Shown in pieces: positions 1 to 10,606 of a stretch of 64,000 nt of DNA. How positions within the stretch are numbered: position 1 is the stretch's first letter; each line of letters opens with the position of its first letter. The position numbers and the translations under genes are program-made. Origin of the DNA: Hypoxylon rubiginosum (taxonomy: Eukaryota > Ascomycota > Sordariomycetes > Xylariales > Hypoxylaceae); the NCBI GenBank assembly GCA_902806565.1, contig CADCXA010000036.1:62001-126000 (forward strand). The letters are read 5' to 3'. A model generated the notes under the pieces. The model searched no databases. It had not been told where the DNA came from and saw only the letters and a program-made list of their open reading frames with translations.

Positions 1-160
1 GAAAGCCGCGAGAAACGTGTCGAAGACTGGGATGGAGAGCCCAAGACTTAAAAACTGTGAGATGGCCACTCGATTGAACGTAGAGGATAGTATAGTACAT
101 TTGTCTTTACATTGGTGACTGTATATTACAGGAGGCTCTATACCGTGACGTGACCCACCT

Positions 161-1319
161 CTACCGATCGGCCATCATGTTCCTTACCGAGTGGAAGTAG
201 TCCTCTGATAGCTTCTCCTTTAGCTCCTCTTTCGTGAGCCAGTTGAAGTCCTGGAGACCCAATTTGTTGCCCTCAAGATCTGCTTGGCCGGCCATGATTC
301 TTCCCTTTAGGAAGAATACCTTCTCGCCCCTCTGCTTAAGGGAAGTGTCCTCATTAAACTCGGGTTGCGTGACGAGGTGGGCAACCGGCACGCGGCCTAC
401 TATCCACGTGTTCATGTTGACCCCTGCCGCAGACTCTAGCACTCTCACGGCCGTCTGTAAAATGCGGTTAGTATGCATACTTTAGGTGGGAGTTGCGGAG
501 CTTGACAAACCTGGTGTAGGTGCTCATCCGTCGGCACATCCTCAGAGGGGAATTGCCATTTCCCATCGCTGCCCTGAACAACCAAGTAAAGGGTCCTATC
601 TAGCTTGCGGTCTAGTCGCCGTATGTCGTTCGTCTTATCCGCCTCTGTAATACGGTCCATTGGCCGTTCGACGGGGACAACTTCATCCGGGTCGGCCTCC
701 TCGCCATCTTCGGTTACTCGGTTCTCGGCGTCCTTGAGCAGGATCTCCCGTATTCTCTCCTCGTCGCTCAATGTACTTCCTACTAGCAGCTCGTCGTTCC
801 ACGCGTTGCGTCCCTGGGCATAATATCTGCCTATGTCCTTGGCAGCTATCCGGCCTCGCTCCTCGTACTTGATCCTCCAGTCCAGGTCGGCGGCCGTATC
901 CTTCTTGAAGAAGAGGGTATGTCGGAAAGGTAGAACTAATCGCTCGTTCAGGCGTTTCTGGTAGAAGAAGAAGGCGTTCTCGAAAGGAGTGAGACGTCGG
1001 GTGAGCAGAGGCGCTCTGGTTAGGATGACACCGGACTTTATACGGTATTCCGCCCTGCGGGACGCTGTGAAGGGTGGGTGCGGCTGCGATTCGGTCGGTT
1101 TGAGATGGTGAGCTTCAGCTGTCGCGGCGGCCTCGGCGTTGGCCGAGTAGGGCCGGAACTGAGCGCTCCTACAGCTGGCACATATATTGGATTGCCCTCC
1201 TAGAGAGTTTTAGTATATGGGAAACATATATGTATATACGTAGCTTCTGGACTGAATTGAGTGGGCTTACTTCGTAACAAGGCAGCAGCAGCATTGCCGC
1301 CTCTACTTGAGGCCGCCAT
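161..1319 (-). CDS. Mitochondrial large-subunit ribosomal protein mL46 (yeast Mrpl17 family)
   Basis: Structural protein of the large subunit of the mitochondrial ribosome; it has a Nudix-like fold without a Nudix catalytic box. Model: exons 1319-1271, 1199-511 and 454-161, 343 aa. Intron 1 (1270-1200) and intron 2 (510-455) have GT/AG ends, and intron 2 carries a TACTAAC branch site. The first exon gives a short Ala/Arg-rich start and residues ~20-35 end in RPYS, consistent with a mitochondrial presequence. Family signature appears in 'LYLVVQGSDGKWQFPSE' and, after intron 2, 'NTWIVGRVPVAHL' and 'EKVFFLKGRIMAG'; the protein ends SVRNMMADR. The start at 1319 was chosen because the splice joins in phase and leaves a presequence. 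It is divergent from the Golgi pH regulator gene. Family assignment is firm; exon 1 is inferred. Confidence 0.88.
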
Positions 1320-1963
1320 AATTTGGAGCAGCAGCTATAGGACTTCTTCCGGGGTTAATGGTAGAGGTTCTGTGGTCGCTTTGGGGTGTTCTTATACTGA
1401 GTCGCGCGACTTGAAATCCGATATTGAACTTTTTTCGAGGACCCCTGTCTCGAATTAGAGAAAGCTTGGGACTGTGCCTCGAGTCAAGCCACACAGCCCA
1501 CACTATCACACTATGGAGGTCTCCACTGAACGCTATCAGGTACAAAGTGGCGTAAAGGCGCTAAGATGACGGGGAGAGGTACGTACCGAAATATAAATAA
1601 AATTAGCTGTACCTGTTAAACACCGACGGGACCGTATGATGCAGCCCATGTTGGTGGCTGGTTGGTGGGCTACAGTGGGGTGCTGCAGCTGAAGGCGTGG
1701 GAAAAGACAGTCGTCATCTTTCCGGGGAAATCCACCAACAGAACTTTGCTCCAGTTCCATTCAACGTTTCAACTCCAACAAGACAGTGAACGATGTCAAC
1801 GTCCTCTTCGACATCTGAACTGATCCTCCCCTCAAATGCATTCGTTACTACCCGTTGATAAGTATTAATTAGTACCCTCGAAGATCTAGAATGACTCCTT
1901 AGTCATATTCCTGTGCCCAAGGCAATCTTTCAGCGCCATCCGTCCTCGAATATTCCCTTCCCA
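1320..1963. promoter_or_regulatory. Divergent intergenic region between mL46 and GPHR genes
   Basis: About 640 bp separate the two start codons, so this must hold both promoters. No convincing ORF, RNA gene or repeat is visible. An open frame continues 17 codons upstream of the GPHR ATG but begins only with GTG at 1913, so I treat it as leader. Confidence 0.5.
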
Positions 1964-3613
1964 ATGGGTGCCTCCGACTGTTCAGATGATCTCTGTATGG
2001 CCCCGGGCCTAGTCGCGCCCTCGCCGCTGTCGATATCCCTCTCCTTGGCCCCTTTCATCGTCACCTTCGTGGTCGTCTCTATCTTGGTCTCCCAAAAGAT
2101 ATTTCCTCACCTCGCCCGCGTGCAGAGCTCGCGCGATGGTGAAGACCACTACTTACCCTCCGATGCGCCTCCCTCGCTGCAGCAAGTCCATGCCGAGCAT
2201 GGCGCCAAATCCATACGAAGGCGTGTAGCAGCCGGCGCTTTCTCCACCACGGTTGGATTAGCAGCCGTTCTGGCCGAACTGATATTGTGTGAGATATCCG
2301 AGTTGGTCAGCCCTTACGCGCGAGCGATGGCTTTGCGAGTCACCGTTCCAACTCTCTTATTCCTCCTGGTCGTACTCATACCATTCCTCGAACTTCAGTC
2401 TCTACTCGCTGGCTCTGGATGGTCATTTCAAAGGAATTCGAAAGGTCGCATACCTAGTACCGCCTGGGTACTCCAATTTGCCATGTTCGGCATTTGGTTG
2501 TTCGCGTTCTGGTCACTTGGAAACCTTGTCCCGGTCGGAAGTGAAGTGGTGCGGCCCAGTGCCACGATGGAAAACGTCCGGCTTGAGACCGAATTTTCAG
2601 GCAGTCTAGCCCGTGCATGCCTCGAGCGCATCGGTGTTATTGGCATCTCGCTCATGGCATTACTATCTGGGTTTGCCTCAGTCTCTTCACCGTGGCATAC
2701 GTTCGGCAGCCGTGCATCACGACGTCCCGTGACGGACTCAGATATTGCTCGCAGGCAGGCGGGCCTTGATGCTACAAATGAGATGCTGATAACGAAAAGA
2801 CATCGTCTACAGAGTCTGCAGCATAAGGTAGCCGAGTCATCCTCGGCTAACAACCGCGGATTCGTTACAAAAGTCATTGGATCCATCCGGGGTGGAGGTG
2901 ATGCTTCAGAAATTCGTACTTTGCGCTTAGAAATTGCTGGCCTGGAGGCGATGGAGGCGAATCTCTCGTCGTCTCTCGCCATGCTTCGTTCCAGGCAGGC
3001 TAATTCAGTCCGAGCCGCAACATTTTCTGGAAAACTCCTCTTGATACCCACTTACGCGTTCAGCTTGTACTGCGTATATCGGATAATAGCGACTACTCTA
3101 ACTACCTTGCGACGTTTGTACTCTCCGGCCACCTCGTTCTCGTCTTCGGATCCCATCAATCGGTTCCTCGGTCTCTTAGCTAAGCATTGGGATCCGAAAC
3201 TCGACCAGATCGCTTGGGCAAGGCAGATCTCATTTTTATTATCCGGAGTCATCCTTGCCGCAAGTGCAAACAGCGCACTCCAGACATTCCACCTCTTCGC
3301 CAAATGGACACCAGGGCTCTTATACCAAGCGCAAGCCAACCTAGCCCTTCTAATCGGGCAGATTAGCGCTATTTATGTGATCTCGGCCGCACTGCTTTTA
3401 CGAAGCAACCTTCCTAAGGAGGTAGGCAGCGCTGTTGGCGATGCGCTCGAAAGTGCCCTGGAACCGGGCTTTGTAGACAGGTGGTTCGAGGGATGGTTCC
3501 TACTAGCCAGCATAGTCACAGCAGGGGGAATATGGTTAGGCGGCAAGATCGGCGAATGGAGCGAGGATTGGGACGACATCGGCTTGGAAGAAATGGGGCA
3601 GAAACGATCATAA
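1964..3613 (+). CDS. Golgi pH regulator family membrane protein (GPHR/GPR89/GTG)
   Basis: Multi-pass membrane protein of the GPHR family. Animal members act as anion channels that acidify the Golgi; plant GTGs were proposed as abscisic-acid receptors. Intronless, 549 aa, from the ATG at 1964 (context CCCAATGG). Visible features: a hydrophobic N-terminal segment (about residues 22-45), paired hydrophobic segments near residues 90-115 and 125-150, further ones near 165-190 and 215-240, and a central hydrophilic loop with coiled-coil character (about 255-350, heptad-like Leu in the RLQSLQHKV and EIRTLRLEIAGLE stretches). The C-terminal half holds the conserved ABA_GPCR-type segment with 'GVILAASANSALQTFHLF' and a last membrane span before an acidic tail. 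Length and layout match other fungal members. It converges with the NLR gene, 399 bp apart. Function in fungi is inferred from the family. Confidence 0.85.
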   Translation: MGASDCSDDLCMAPGLVAPSPLSISLSLAPFIVTFVVVSILVSQKIFPHLARVQSSRDGEDHYLPSDAPPSLQQVHAEHGAKSIRRRVAAGAFSTTVGLAAVLAELILCEISELVSPYARAMALRVTVPTLLFLLVVLIPFLELQSLLAGSGWSFQRNSKGRIPSTAWVLQFAMFGIWLFAFWSLGNLVPVGSEVVRPSATMENVRLETEFSGSLARACLERIGVIGISLMALLSGFASVSSPWHTFGSRASRRPVTDSDIARRQAGLDATNEMLITKRHRLQSLQHKVAESSSANNRGFVTKVIGSIRGGGDASEIRTLRLEIAGLEAMEANLSSSLAMLRSRQANSVRAATFSGKLLLIPTYAFSLYCVYRIIATTLTTLRRLYSPATSFSSSDPINRFLGLLAKHWDPKLDQIAWARQISFLLSGVILAASANSALQTFHLFAKWTPGLLYQAQANLALLIGQISAIYVISAALLLRSNLPKEVGSAVGDALESALEPGFVDRWFEGWFLLASIVTAGGIWLGGKIGEWSEDWDDIGLEEMGQKRS

Positions 3614-4012
3614 TGATACCATAAACCTTTCATCGAACCACAAGAAGAGTTCTTAAAACCAAGCAGCCAAGCAGTGATATCACCAAGGAGGCGTGATCAC
3701 AAATCGGACATTCTCGAAAGAGCAACCCTCTGATTCGTATCCGGTTACAACGGTTATACCTTCGAGAGGTAGCACAGGTTGAAGGAAGAGACGCACGTCG
3801 ATTCTCTTCCCAGCTAACTACCTACAAGGTACATGATATAAGACGTACGTCCATCTCGTCGTGTAGCAGCTCCCAGCCCATGCCAGCCGCTGTTCAGCTC
3901 AGATAAGTTTGCCCCTGCGGGAGAAAGTGTTTCTGAGTCTGCCACCGTATTACTTACTCGCCTCACCTCATATTCGCGCTCTCATTTACGCAACTCAATT
4001 CGCCCGCCAGCG
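3614..4012. other. Convergent 3' intergenic region
   Basis: Lies between two convergent stop codons and should contain both 3' ends. No ORF, repeat or RNA gene is recognisable. Confidence 0.5.
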
Positions 4013-7000
4013 TCAATTATCCCCCACCTCAATGATTTCAAGCGAATCTCCCGTTAGTCGTCGTTCCGGCGGTCGTTTCGCTCCATATTGCATGAGCAGA
4101 AGTTTCACCTGCTTCCTAGCTCTTTCCTTCTCCTCTTCCTGACCCGTGGTCCAATCCGGATTCGTCGTCTCACATATCTCAAGCGGATACTGGCTGTGCC
4201 AAGGTTCGACATGGCCGCTGCTGTACGGATGCTTTCCGCTGGGATCTCCAATCGAGTTGGCGTCGCGACCCTCGAGAAGCAGACTCTGAACCCAGCCCTC
4301 TTCGAGATGGTTTACGGCATACTGCAGCGGAGTATATTTGAAGCCGGGCGGGTCGGGATCCGCTCCGGCCTCAAGGAGAGTCTTTAGGAGCTGGCCGGTA
4401 ATCGATCCGTCCTCGTTCCCGTGTAATCCGTATGGGTTACGGAGGGCTCTGTGTATGATGGTAGGCTCATGATCGAAAGTGGCTCCTGCATCAAGGAAAA
4501 TCTCTAGGAATTCGACCCGCTTCCACACCACACATAGTCGGATAAGCGTCATCGGACTTTTCTTGTTGAGCGCGCGTGGAATGGTGTCATCAACTGTCCC
4601 ATCGATTGTAAATCGATCCGCCCAGATAGATTGCTTCGTTCTCGGTGGCAGGTCTTTCAAGAACTTCTGTGCAAACTCCAGCCACCCGAGTAAGATCGAA
4701 CTGGCAAGGATACCTGTCTCTTGTCGGATTGGCGTGGGGGTTCTGCCATCAGGACCTGCTTCTGCCGGCAACTCCTCAAACGCAAGTAGCTTTCTCCATT
4801 TGGGAAATGCCCTGCGTAGTCTCTGATTCGTGAGTTCCTTGATATGACGGCTGCTGGGCGAGAGACACGGCACTACCGATTTCCATACGCTCTCATTCCT
4901 GACGAGGTGGACTCGCCGTCCTTCTCGCAGAGCGGCCTCGCTCATCTCGATGCAGTGCTCCTCGTACCGGGTCGGGTGCCTTTGGTTCAGGGGACGGTTC
5001 ATTCCCCAACGCTGCAGACCGTTGAATACAACTTGCGTCTCCAGCGTCCGGATCTCGGCGTCTGACAGAGCGAATTCCCCTGCTGGTCTTGGTTCGCCCT
5101 GTTTCTTCGAGTGCGCGAAGAGAAACTCCTTCACGGTGTAGTGGGCGACACTGACCTTTTGAAGGGCGACGCCGTCATCCTCACGTGCGAAGAGGCGTTC
5201 AGGCCTTTTCCTCAAGTCGCTCGTCTTAATCAGACACCCGAGTATCTCCTTCAGGGTCTTCACGCTGTATATTTGGGTTAAACCATGCTGGACATTGTGA
5301 AGGGAGGCCTGCACTAGTACGTCAGCGCTCTTGATGTTGCTTGTGTTGCTGCAAATAAGTGCAAGAGCCGTACGAGCGAACGGATGCTCTTCAGACGGGA
5401 TGTTTTCGAGGATCTTCGCGTACGTGCCGAAGAGGGTTTCCGGCATTTCGCGCAGCGCCTCCGAAATTCGATCTTGATCCATGTATAGGCGCTCGAGGAT
5501 ATCAATCTGGCATGCGACCCATCGGAACCTAGACAAGACACTATTTAGCCAATACCATCGAGACTGCTGTAGTAGTCGGACACTCACATTCCTCTGGCGT
5601 TTCTTGCCAATTGGTTCTCAACGTTTTCCCTAAAGTTCGGATGCCACGTCGCGAACTTACTACTTTTCTCAAACTGCTTCTTGACATACGTTCGTATCGC
5701 GCGCATGACATCGTTATTCGACATGGTGATTACTGTGTAAGGAACAATTGGCACGGCATCGTCCTCAAAAGACTGGTTCAGGTTCATGGGTAAGGGTGGA
5801 CCCAAGTTGGACATGGCCTCTCGGATATCATCCTCGTCGCGGCTTGTCATCAACAGCGACACATTCTCGAAAGACGGATCTGTGCCGAACTTTATCAACA
5901 TGTCGAGCAGCCTCCTTCGTGGCGTCTTGCTTTCATCCACGGCATCTACTACCAGGTAGACCCGCCGGCCATTTTCTTGGAACCACCGGCACAAAGCCAA
6001 GAAACAACCCACGAGGCCCTGGATAGTGAAAGTCCCTGTCGCATATAGGTCCTCGAGTTCCTTGGGGATAAAACGCCCAGCCTGTCTGCTCAAGTCTCCG
6101 ACTATCCAGCGCAGCAACGGGATTGTCTCTTCCTGGTTCCGCTCGTGTAAACAGTAGTAGTAGGAAACGCCAGTGTAGCAGCAATGCTTGGCGATCTCGT
6201 CGATGAGGAACGAGGCAAGAACCGTCTTTCCGGCACCGGGAATGCCGTAGATCCATATAAAGCGCCGGTATCCGCCGGGATCGGACGAACCCCCCCTGAG
6301 CCACTGCTTCCAGCCGGTAGAGTTGGTTATCCAGTCGCATGTCTCGTCTTCTTGCTTGTCGTGTTGTTCCATCTGGAATTCACGCATGTCCCATTTCGGC
6401 TTTAGCCAATTCAAGACTGTTCTCTTCTCGCCGTCTATTTCAGAGAGTCAGCCAGGTACATATCCCATGTCTCTTCAACAAAGCAGCATATACGCCTTAC
6501 CATCCAAAGTCGCCTCGATGTCCTTTACACTATTACTGATAGTGTTGAGACTCATGCTATCCGCCCGAGTTAGCCAGAAAATTTACAAATTCCGGCTTAG
6601 CCTTACTTACGTATTGTCAATTTCCAGCGCCAAGCTCAGTTGAGACTGGTGCCTCCTGAGCCGGTCCAGCAAGTCATCAACTTTATCTTGCTGGCAAAGC
6701 GGCCACTTGCATTGCTCAAGGGTGGACATACGACTTCCAGATGGAAGCCTAGGTCTTCCCCCTTGGTCATACGGCGAATGGCGCGCATTGCGATAACCTG
6801 TGCTAACTTGTGCCTGCAAGAAGTGAGAAAAGTCGCGGGTTTTGGTTTGTACGGACGCAAATCGAGAATGGGTATTTCGACCCATCGTCTGCGGTGTATC
6901 AGGCACACCGGGCTCGGAAACCTCCCCTTCCGGGGGCATCAGCCGCTCGAGCTCGAGCAGCGTGTCTTGGCATTGCTTCAACGACTCCGAGAGCTGAGCC

Positions 7001-7197
7001 TTGCTCGCAGACTTGTTGATCTCATTAAAAACCGTTTCGAGCGTCTCCAAGATGGCTCTGACCGTCTTCACCTCCGCGACGATTTTCAAGATTTGATTCG
7101 GAACATCCTTCACCTTCTCCCTGTAGACTATCAAAGCCTTGGCTATCTTAGCGGACAGTCTGATGACGTCGGGTATAAGGAATAGGGGATCGGCCAT
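4013..7197 (-). CDS. NLR-type STAND receptor: HeLo-like domain, NACHT ATPase, ankyrin repeats
   Basis: Predicted fungal NOD-like receptor. Model: exons 7197-6611, 6556-6501, 6434-5588 and 5528-4013 (introns 54, 66 and 59 bp), 1001 aa with all splices in phase. Residues ~1-210 resemble the fungal HeLo-like N-terminal domain: the start MADPLFLIPDVIRLSAKIAK, and near the end 'LLDRLRRHQSQLSLALE', a hallmark of that family. NACHT: Walker A GIPGAGKT at about 278-285 and Walker B VYLVVDAVDES at about 373-383. Residues near 623 hold the 'VSVAHYTVKEFL' winged-helix signature of fungal NACHT-ankyrin proteins. The last ~170 residues hold three to four divergent ankyrin units (e.g. 'LEIFLDAGA', 'LLKTLLEAGADPD'). 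Family knowledge: HeLo-type domains permeabilise membranes in regulated cell death in non-self recognition. The ligand is unknown. All frames are intact, so the gene looks functional. Confidence 0.85.
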
Positions 7198-8373
7198 GCT
7201 GTCGATTGATATCCGACGTGCGGGACGAGATGAGATGATGTAGAAGGAAGGAATGAGGGTACAGTCCAGTCGACACGACTTGATAATTATAGGCTTGAGA
7301 CATGAAGCGCGCGTGCTTCTCAGGCATTACCAAGAGAACAAATACGTGGAAACTAGGGAGACAAGCTAGAAACCATCATAGTGACCACTCTCTAGCAACA
7401 GAGCCGGCTAATCACAGAGTTATAGACACTATTGCTCCCATCACATGGATGTTTTATAATCAAACATCGTACTGGCTGGGAACCCAGGGCGTATTTGCGA
7501 CATCAGGTGGTCAAACTGGTATATTCAGACTTTGGGTGCTTTATATGGGCGGCCCGTTTCTTGAAGCCTGGGTGTCCCATTCTATACAGCTTGTCCTCCA
7601 ACGCCAGCCAGCCGAGCACAAGTTCATCTAAAATGACAAAGTGTAAAACAAATTGTTGAAACTTCAAATAGAACAATATAAAGACAATACCAATCAGTGT
7701 GTTAGGCTCAGCTCTTGTCATTGTTACGGTGTATAAATGCAAACCCAACTCATATTCCCGTAGGTTATAAGGCATATATTGGTATACAATATCAGCAACA
7801 TGTCTATCTAGTGATTTATCTCTGCATATGTTTGAGACAGTTACGTCTGACCTAAAACCCCATCTTAGCTTTCAGTATATTAGATTCTGTTAAAGCAAAG
7901 CCGCTTGCTATTCATTTGCTGTATATCCAAACCCTTCTACCCAGTCACATACTATTGCTGACCTAAAGCTGCAAACGCCATATGAAGCTTGTAGGAATAG
8001 GGTAGACACGGCTTATAATCTCCTCTACACACGGTATGCAACGGCTGGACGAATAAAAAAAAAACATGCTTGATTTCCATTTCAATTATTTTCAGATCTT
8101 CAAAATGCCGAACCTTTGATACACAGACAATGAGACGAAAGTCTACCTGTTCCTAACCCTAATACATCGAAGCTTTCTTCGCCTGAGATCTCGGTTGTCG
8201 TAGGGGGTTTTATATAAAAAACCCATATCAAGTAGACCCTGATATCAACCTCCCTACGGTTCCTCGTAGCCGACCCTTGCCCGCATCTATTCACATCTGC
8301 CCATACTCAACCCCGTTATCAACCAGCGTCACCCACCCAATCCTCATCCACCCCTCTCCTAACTTAACCCAGC
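7198..8373. other. Intergenic region upstream of the NLR gene
   Basis: About 1.2 kb between the NLR start and the Pex11-like stop. It should hold the NLR promoter. AT-richer than the flanks, with no recognisable gene or repeat family; a short poly-A run lies near 8055. Confidence 0.5.
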
Positions 8374-9360
8374 CTACTCCGCCGTCCGTCTCCACAGATC
8401 ACGCATCTGAATAACCCCCGGCACGCTCGCGAGCGCCCCCACCGCCATCTCGCTAAGAAGCCCCGTCTCGGTGCTCCAGTGTAAGGTAAGCGGGGCCCAG
8501 GCGAGGTTCCGCACGACGCTCCCCCGCCAGGCGCCGGCCCACTCGGCCTCGTCGCGCTGGACCTCGGCCGCCGTCTTCCCGCCGGCGAACTTCTCGGCGC
8601 GCGACCGGCGCCCGCGCTTCCGGGACTCGTACGCGAGCCTGCCCAGCTCCGCGCCCACGAACGCGGCCCAGAACCGGGCGCTCCACAGCCCGGCCTTGCG
8701 CTGGGCCGCCGGCGACCACCCCAGCACGTTCTTGGAGGAGAGGTACGCGACGTTCTCGAGCGACTGGAAGACCACGCACGTGGCGAGCTGGACCCAGGAT
8801 ATGGCCGTCTCGACGCGGTCGTCCTTGCTCGCAGCACTGCTCTTCTCGCCGCTCCCGCTCTCCCGCCACTTGACCACGAGCCTGCGGGCCCAGAAGTACA
8901 TGTTCAGCAAGCCCCACAACCTCAAAAACGTGCGGGCATCGCTCAGCAGCGCGCTCAGAGCACGCAGGCGCTTGGCCAGGGTCAGAACCAGGGCGGCGCC
9001 CGAGGACGGCAGGATCTTGGCGGAGAAGACGAGGGCGGCGTTGGGGGGCAGGGCGGCGGCGAGGGCGAGCAGGCTTCCCGCGCTGCGGGCGACGGCGGGC
9101 CGCGTGGCGGCCTCGAGGGCGGAGGCCGACAGGCGGGAGGTGTAGCAGAGGAAGAGCAGGGCCGTGTCGACGCCCGACGGCGTCTGCAGGCACCGCTGCA
9201 GGTGCGCGAGGAAGGCGTCGGCGTTGGACGGCGCGGCGGCGAGCAGGGCGCCGAGGGGGAACGGCTTGGCCTTGGGCGCGGGCGTGGGCGCCGACGACGA
9301 GGGGACCGGGTCCCCGGACGGGAGGTCGCTGGTCGACACGGCGACTTCGGTCGCGCTCAT
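8374..9360 (-). CDS. Pex11-family peroxisomal membrane protein
   Basis: Probable peroxisome division or proliferation factor of the PEX11/PEX11C type. Single exon, 328 aa from the ATG at 9360. An N-terminal Ser/Pro/Ala-rich stretch (~1-40) precedes a Pex11-like region: 'NADAFLAHLQRCLQTPSGVD' near 46-65, 'LRLWGLLNMYFWARRL' near 144-159 (the conserved RLxG/LLN segment), 'VFQSLENVAYLSSK' near 195-208, and a C-terminal hydrophobic segment 'EMAVGALASVPGVIQMRDLW'. Length is within the usual 230-330 aa for fungal Pex11C-like proteins. The gene is very GC-rich at third positions, which makes long spurious frames on the other strand. The family call rests on motif similarity only; which Pex11 paralogue it is cannot be decided here. 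Confidence 0.78.
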   Translation of the reverse strand: MSATEVAVSTSDLPSGDPVPSSSAPTPAPKAKPFPLGALLAAAPSNADAFLAHLQRCLQTPSGVDTALLFLCYTSRLSASALEAATRPAVARSAGSLLALAAALPPNAALVFSAKILPSSGAALVLTLAKRLRALSALLSDARTFLRLWGLLNMYFWARRLVVKWRESGSGEKSSAASKDDRVETAISWVQLATCVVFQSLENVAYLSSKNVLGWSPAAQRKAGLWSARFWAAFVGAELGRLAYESRKRGRRSRAEKFAGGKTAAEVQRDEAEWAGAWRGSVVRNLAWAPLTLHWSTETGLLSEMAVGALASVPGVIQMRDLWRRTAE

Positions 9361-9937
9361 GGTGGCTGTGGGCGTTTTCGGGGTTTTCGACGTGAGGTAA
9401 AAGTATTCGGGCTGTAAGGTAAGGTATATAGTATAATACGTAGTAGAGCTAGGTACTATTATAAATCATGAAAGAAGCGAAATACGGCTCTACTATCGAT
9501 AAAAGGGGTAGGTAGGTAGGTGTGTAAGTGGTAAGTAGAAGAACTCCGCACCAGCCGGCTATATTCAAAACAAAGAAACAAGCGCAGGCAGGGAACGCTT
9601 TAGACACGATACAGAATGATGTGTACGTAGCTCGGTATGAAAAAAGAAAAGATAACTAAAAAAGCAACTCTTGGAGATTTCTCTTCGTTCATGCGACGTG
9701 GGTTAAGAGATGCCGACGTCGCTAATTAATATTCAAGCTTGCTAGTCTTCATTGACGTCTTAGCGTCTTTTTACCTCGGCACTCCGGTTCGGGCACCCTG
9801 CCTACATTGCTCCTACCTGTCCTACCATGTAGCCAATAGTAGTTTTATAGCCAGACAGGCAGAATCTTGACCGCCCTTGGTTCCCGCAAATTATTGACAT
9901 CTGAGAGGGAAAAAAAGTATTTGAAGCAAAATATAAC
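9361..9937. other. Intergenic region upstream of the Pex11-like gene
   Basis: About 580 bp holding the Pex11-like promoter and ending at the tRNA gene. A short TAGG tandem (9506-9522) lies in it. No ORF is credible. Confidence 0.45.
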
Positions 9938-10026
9938 TCCGAATCGGGGAATCGAACCCCGGGCTTGACGGTTCAATGTTTTTCAACTTTGAGAGCGTCA
10001 AATGTTAGCCACTACACCAATTCGGA
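9938..10026 (-). tRNA. tRNA-Glu (anticodon CTC) with an 18-nt intron
   Basis: The minus strand folds as a complete cloverleaf. The acceptor arms TCCGAAT and ATTCGGA pair over 7 bp. The D arm is GTGT/ACAT, the anticodon stem TGACG/CGTCA, and the T arm CGGGG-TTCGATT-CCCCG. The anticodon loop begins CT-CTC-A, giving anticodon CTC (Glu, codon GAG). An 18-nt insertion (AAGTTGAAAAACATTGAA) follows position 37, the canonical place for eukaryotic tRNA introns. Mature length is 71 nt before CCA addition, and CCA is not encoded. Spliced by the tRNA endonuclease/ligase pathway. The gene stands alone between protein genes, as is usual for dispersed fungal tRNA genes. Confidence 0.93.
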
Positions 10027-10606
10027 TTTCCACCGCTAGTTGTCGGACGTACTTATTATTAGCCCACCTAACTACACGCTATATACCTGGTGCATAGTAT
10101 ATCCAGATACTTGTAAGAATTTATCCAAGTATACTTAAAGACTGAGTAATCGTAGATATTTATGTAAATACCTGGGCGACAATATATTTCTCTGTATCGC
10201 GTGATTTAATTCATTCACTTTCTCATTCAACAGCTAGCTATCTAGTTTCGAGCTCCTAGTGTACAAAGGTGCAAGGCATCAACTCCTCAGCCTTTCGAGG
10301 TTGGTATCATCTATTCTCCCAAAACAACCCTCACTTGATTTCGACGTGAGTCGCAAAAATAACATTCCACATTAACAAAATTGGTTTTCTTAACTGCCTT
10401 TTCCCCCATCTCCACCCATGCGACGCTTCCCTCCCGTCAAAATCCGTAATGCTCCTCCGGACGACGCCCACCTCGAACGCCTCACACTCGTTACTGTTGG
10501 TACAATGTTGGTATCGTTTTTTCGGGTCTTACTTAGACATTATTACTTGTTGGTACATGCTCGGGTATCTATCCATCCTTCAAACGCGCGAAGTTGTGCT
10601 GTGCTG
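10027..10606. other. Intergenic region between tRNA-Glu and the secreted protein gene
   Basis: About 580 bp covering the tRNA 5' flank and the 3' flank of the minus-strand secreted-protein gene. Nothing else is recognisable. Confidence 0.45.

Noticed and set aside
1913..1963. N-terminal extension of the Golgi pH regulator
   Set aside because: It would need a GTG start; the ATG at 1964 has a good context and precedes the first hydrophobic segment.
8453..9193. Long frames overlapping the Pex11-like gene on both strands
   Set aside because: Shadows of a very GC-rich third-position coding sequence; products are Arg/Ala/Pro-rich without domains.
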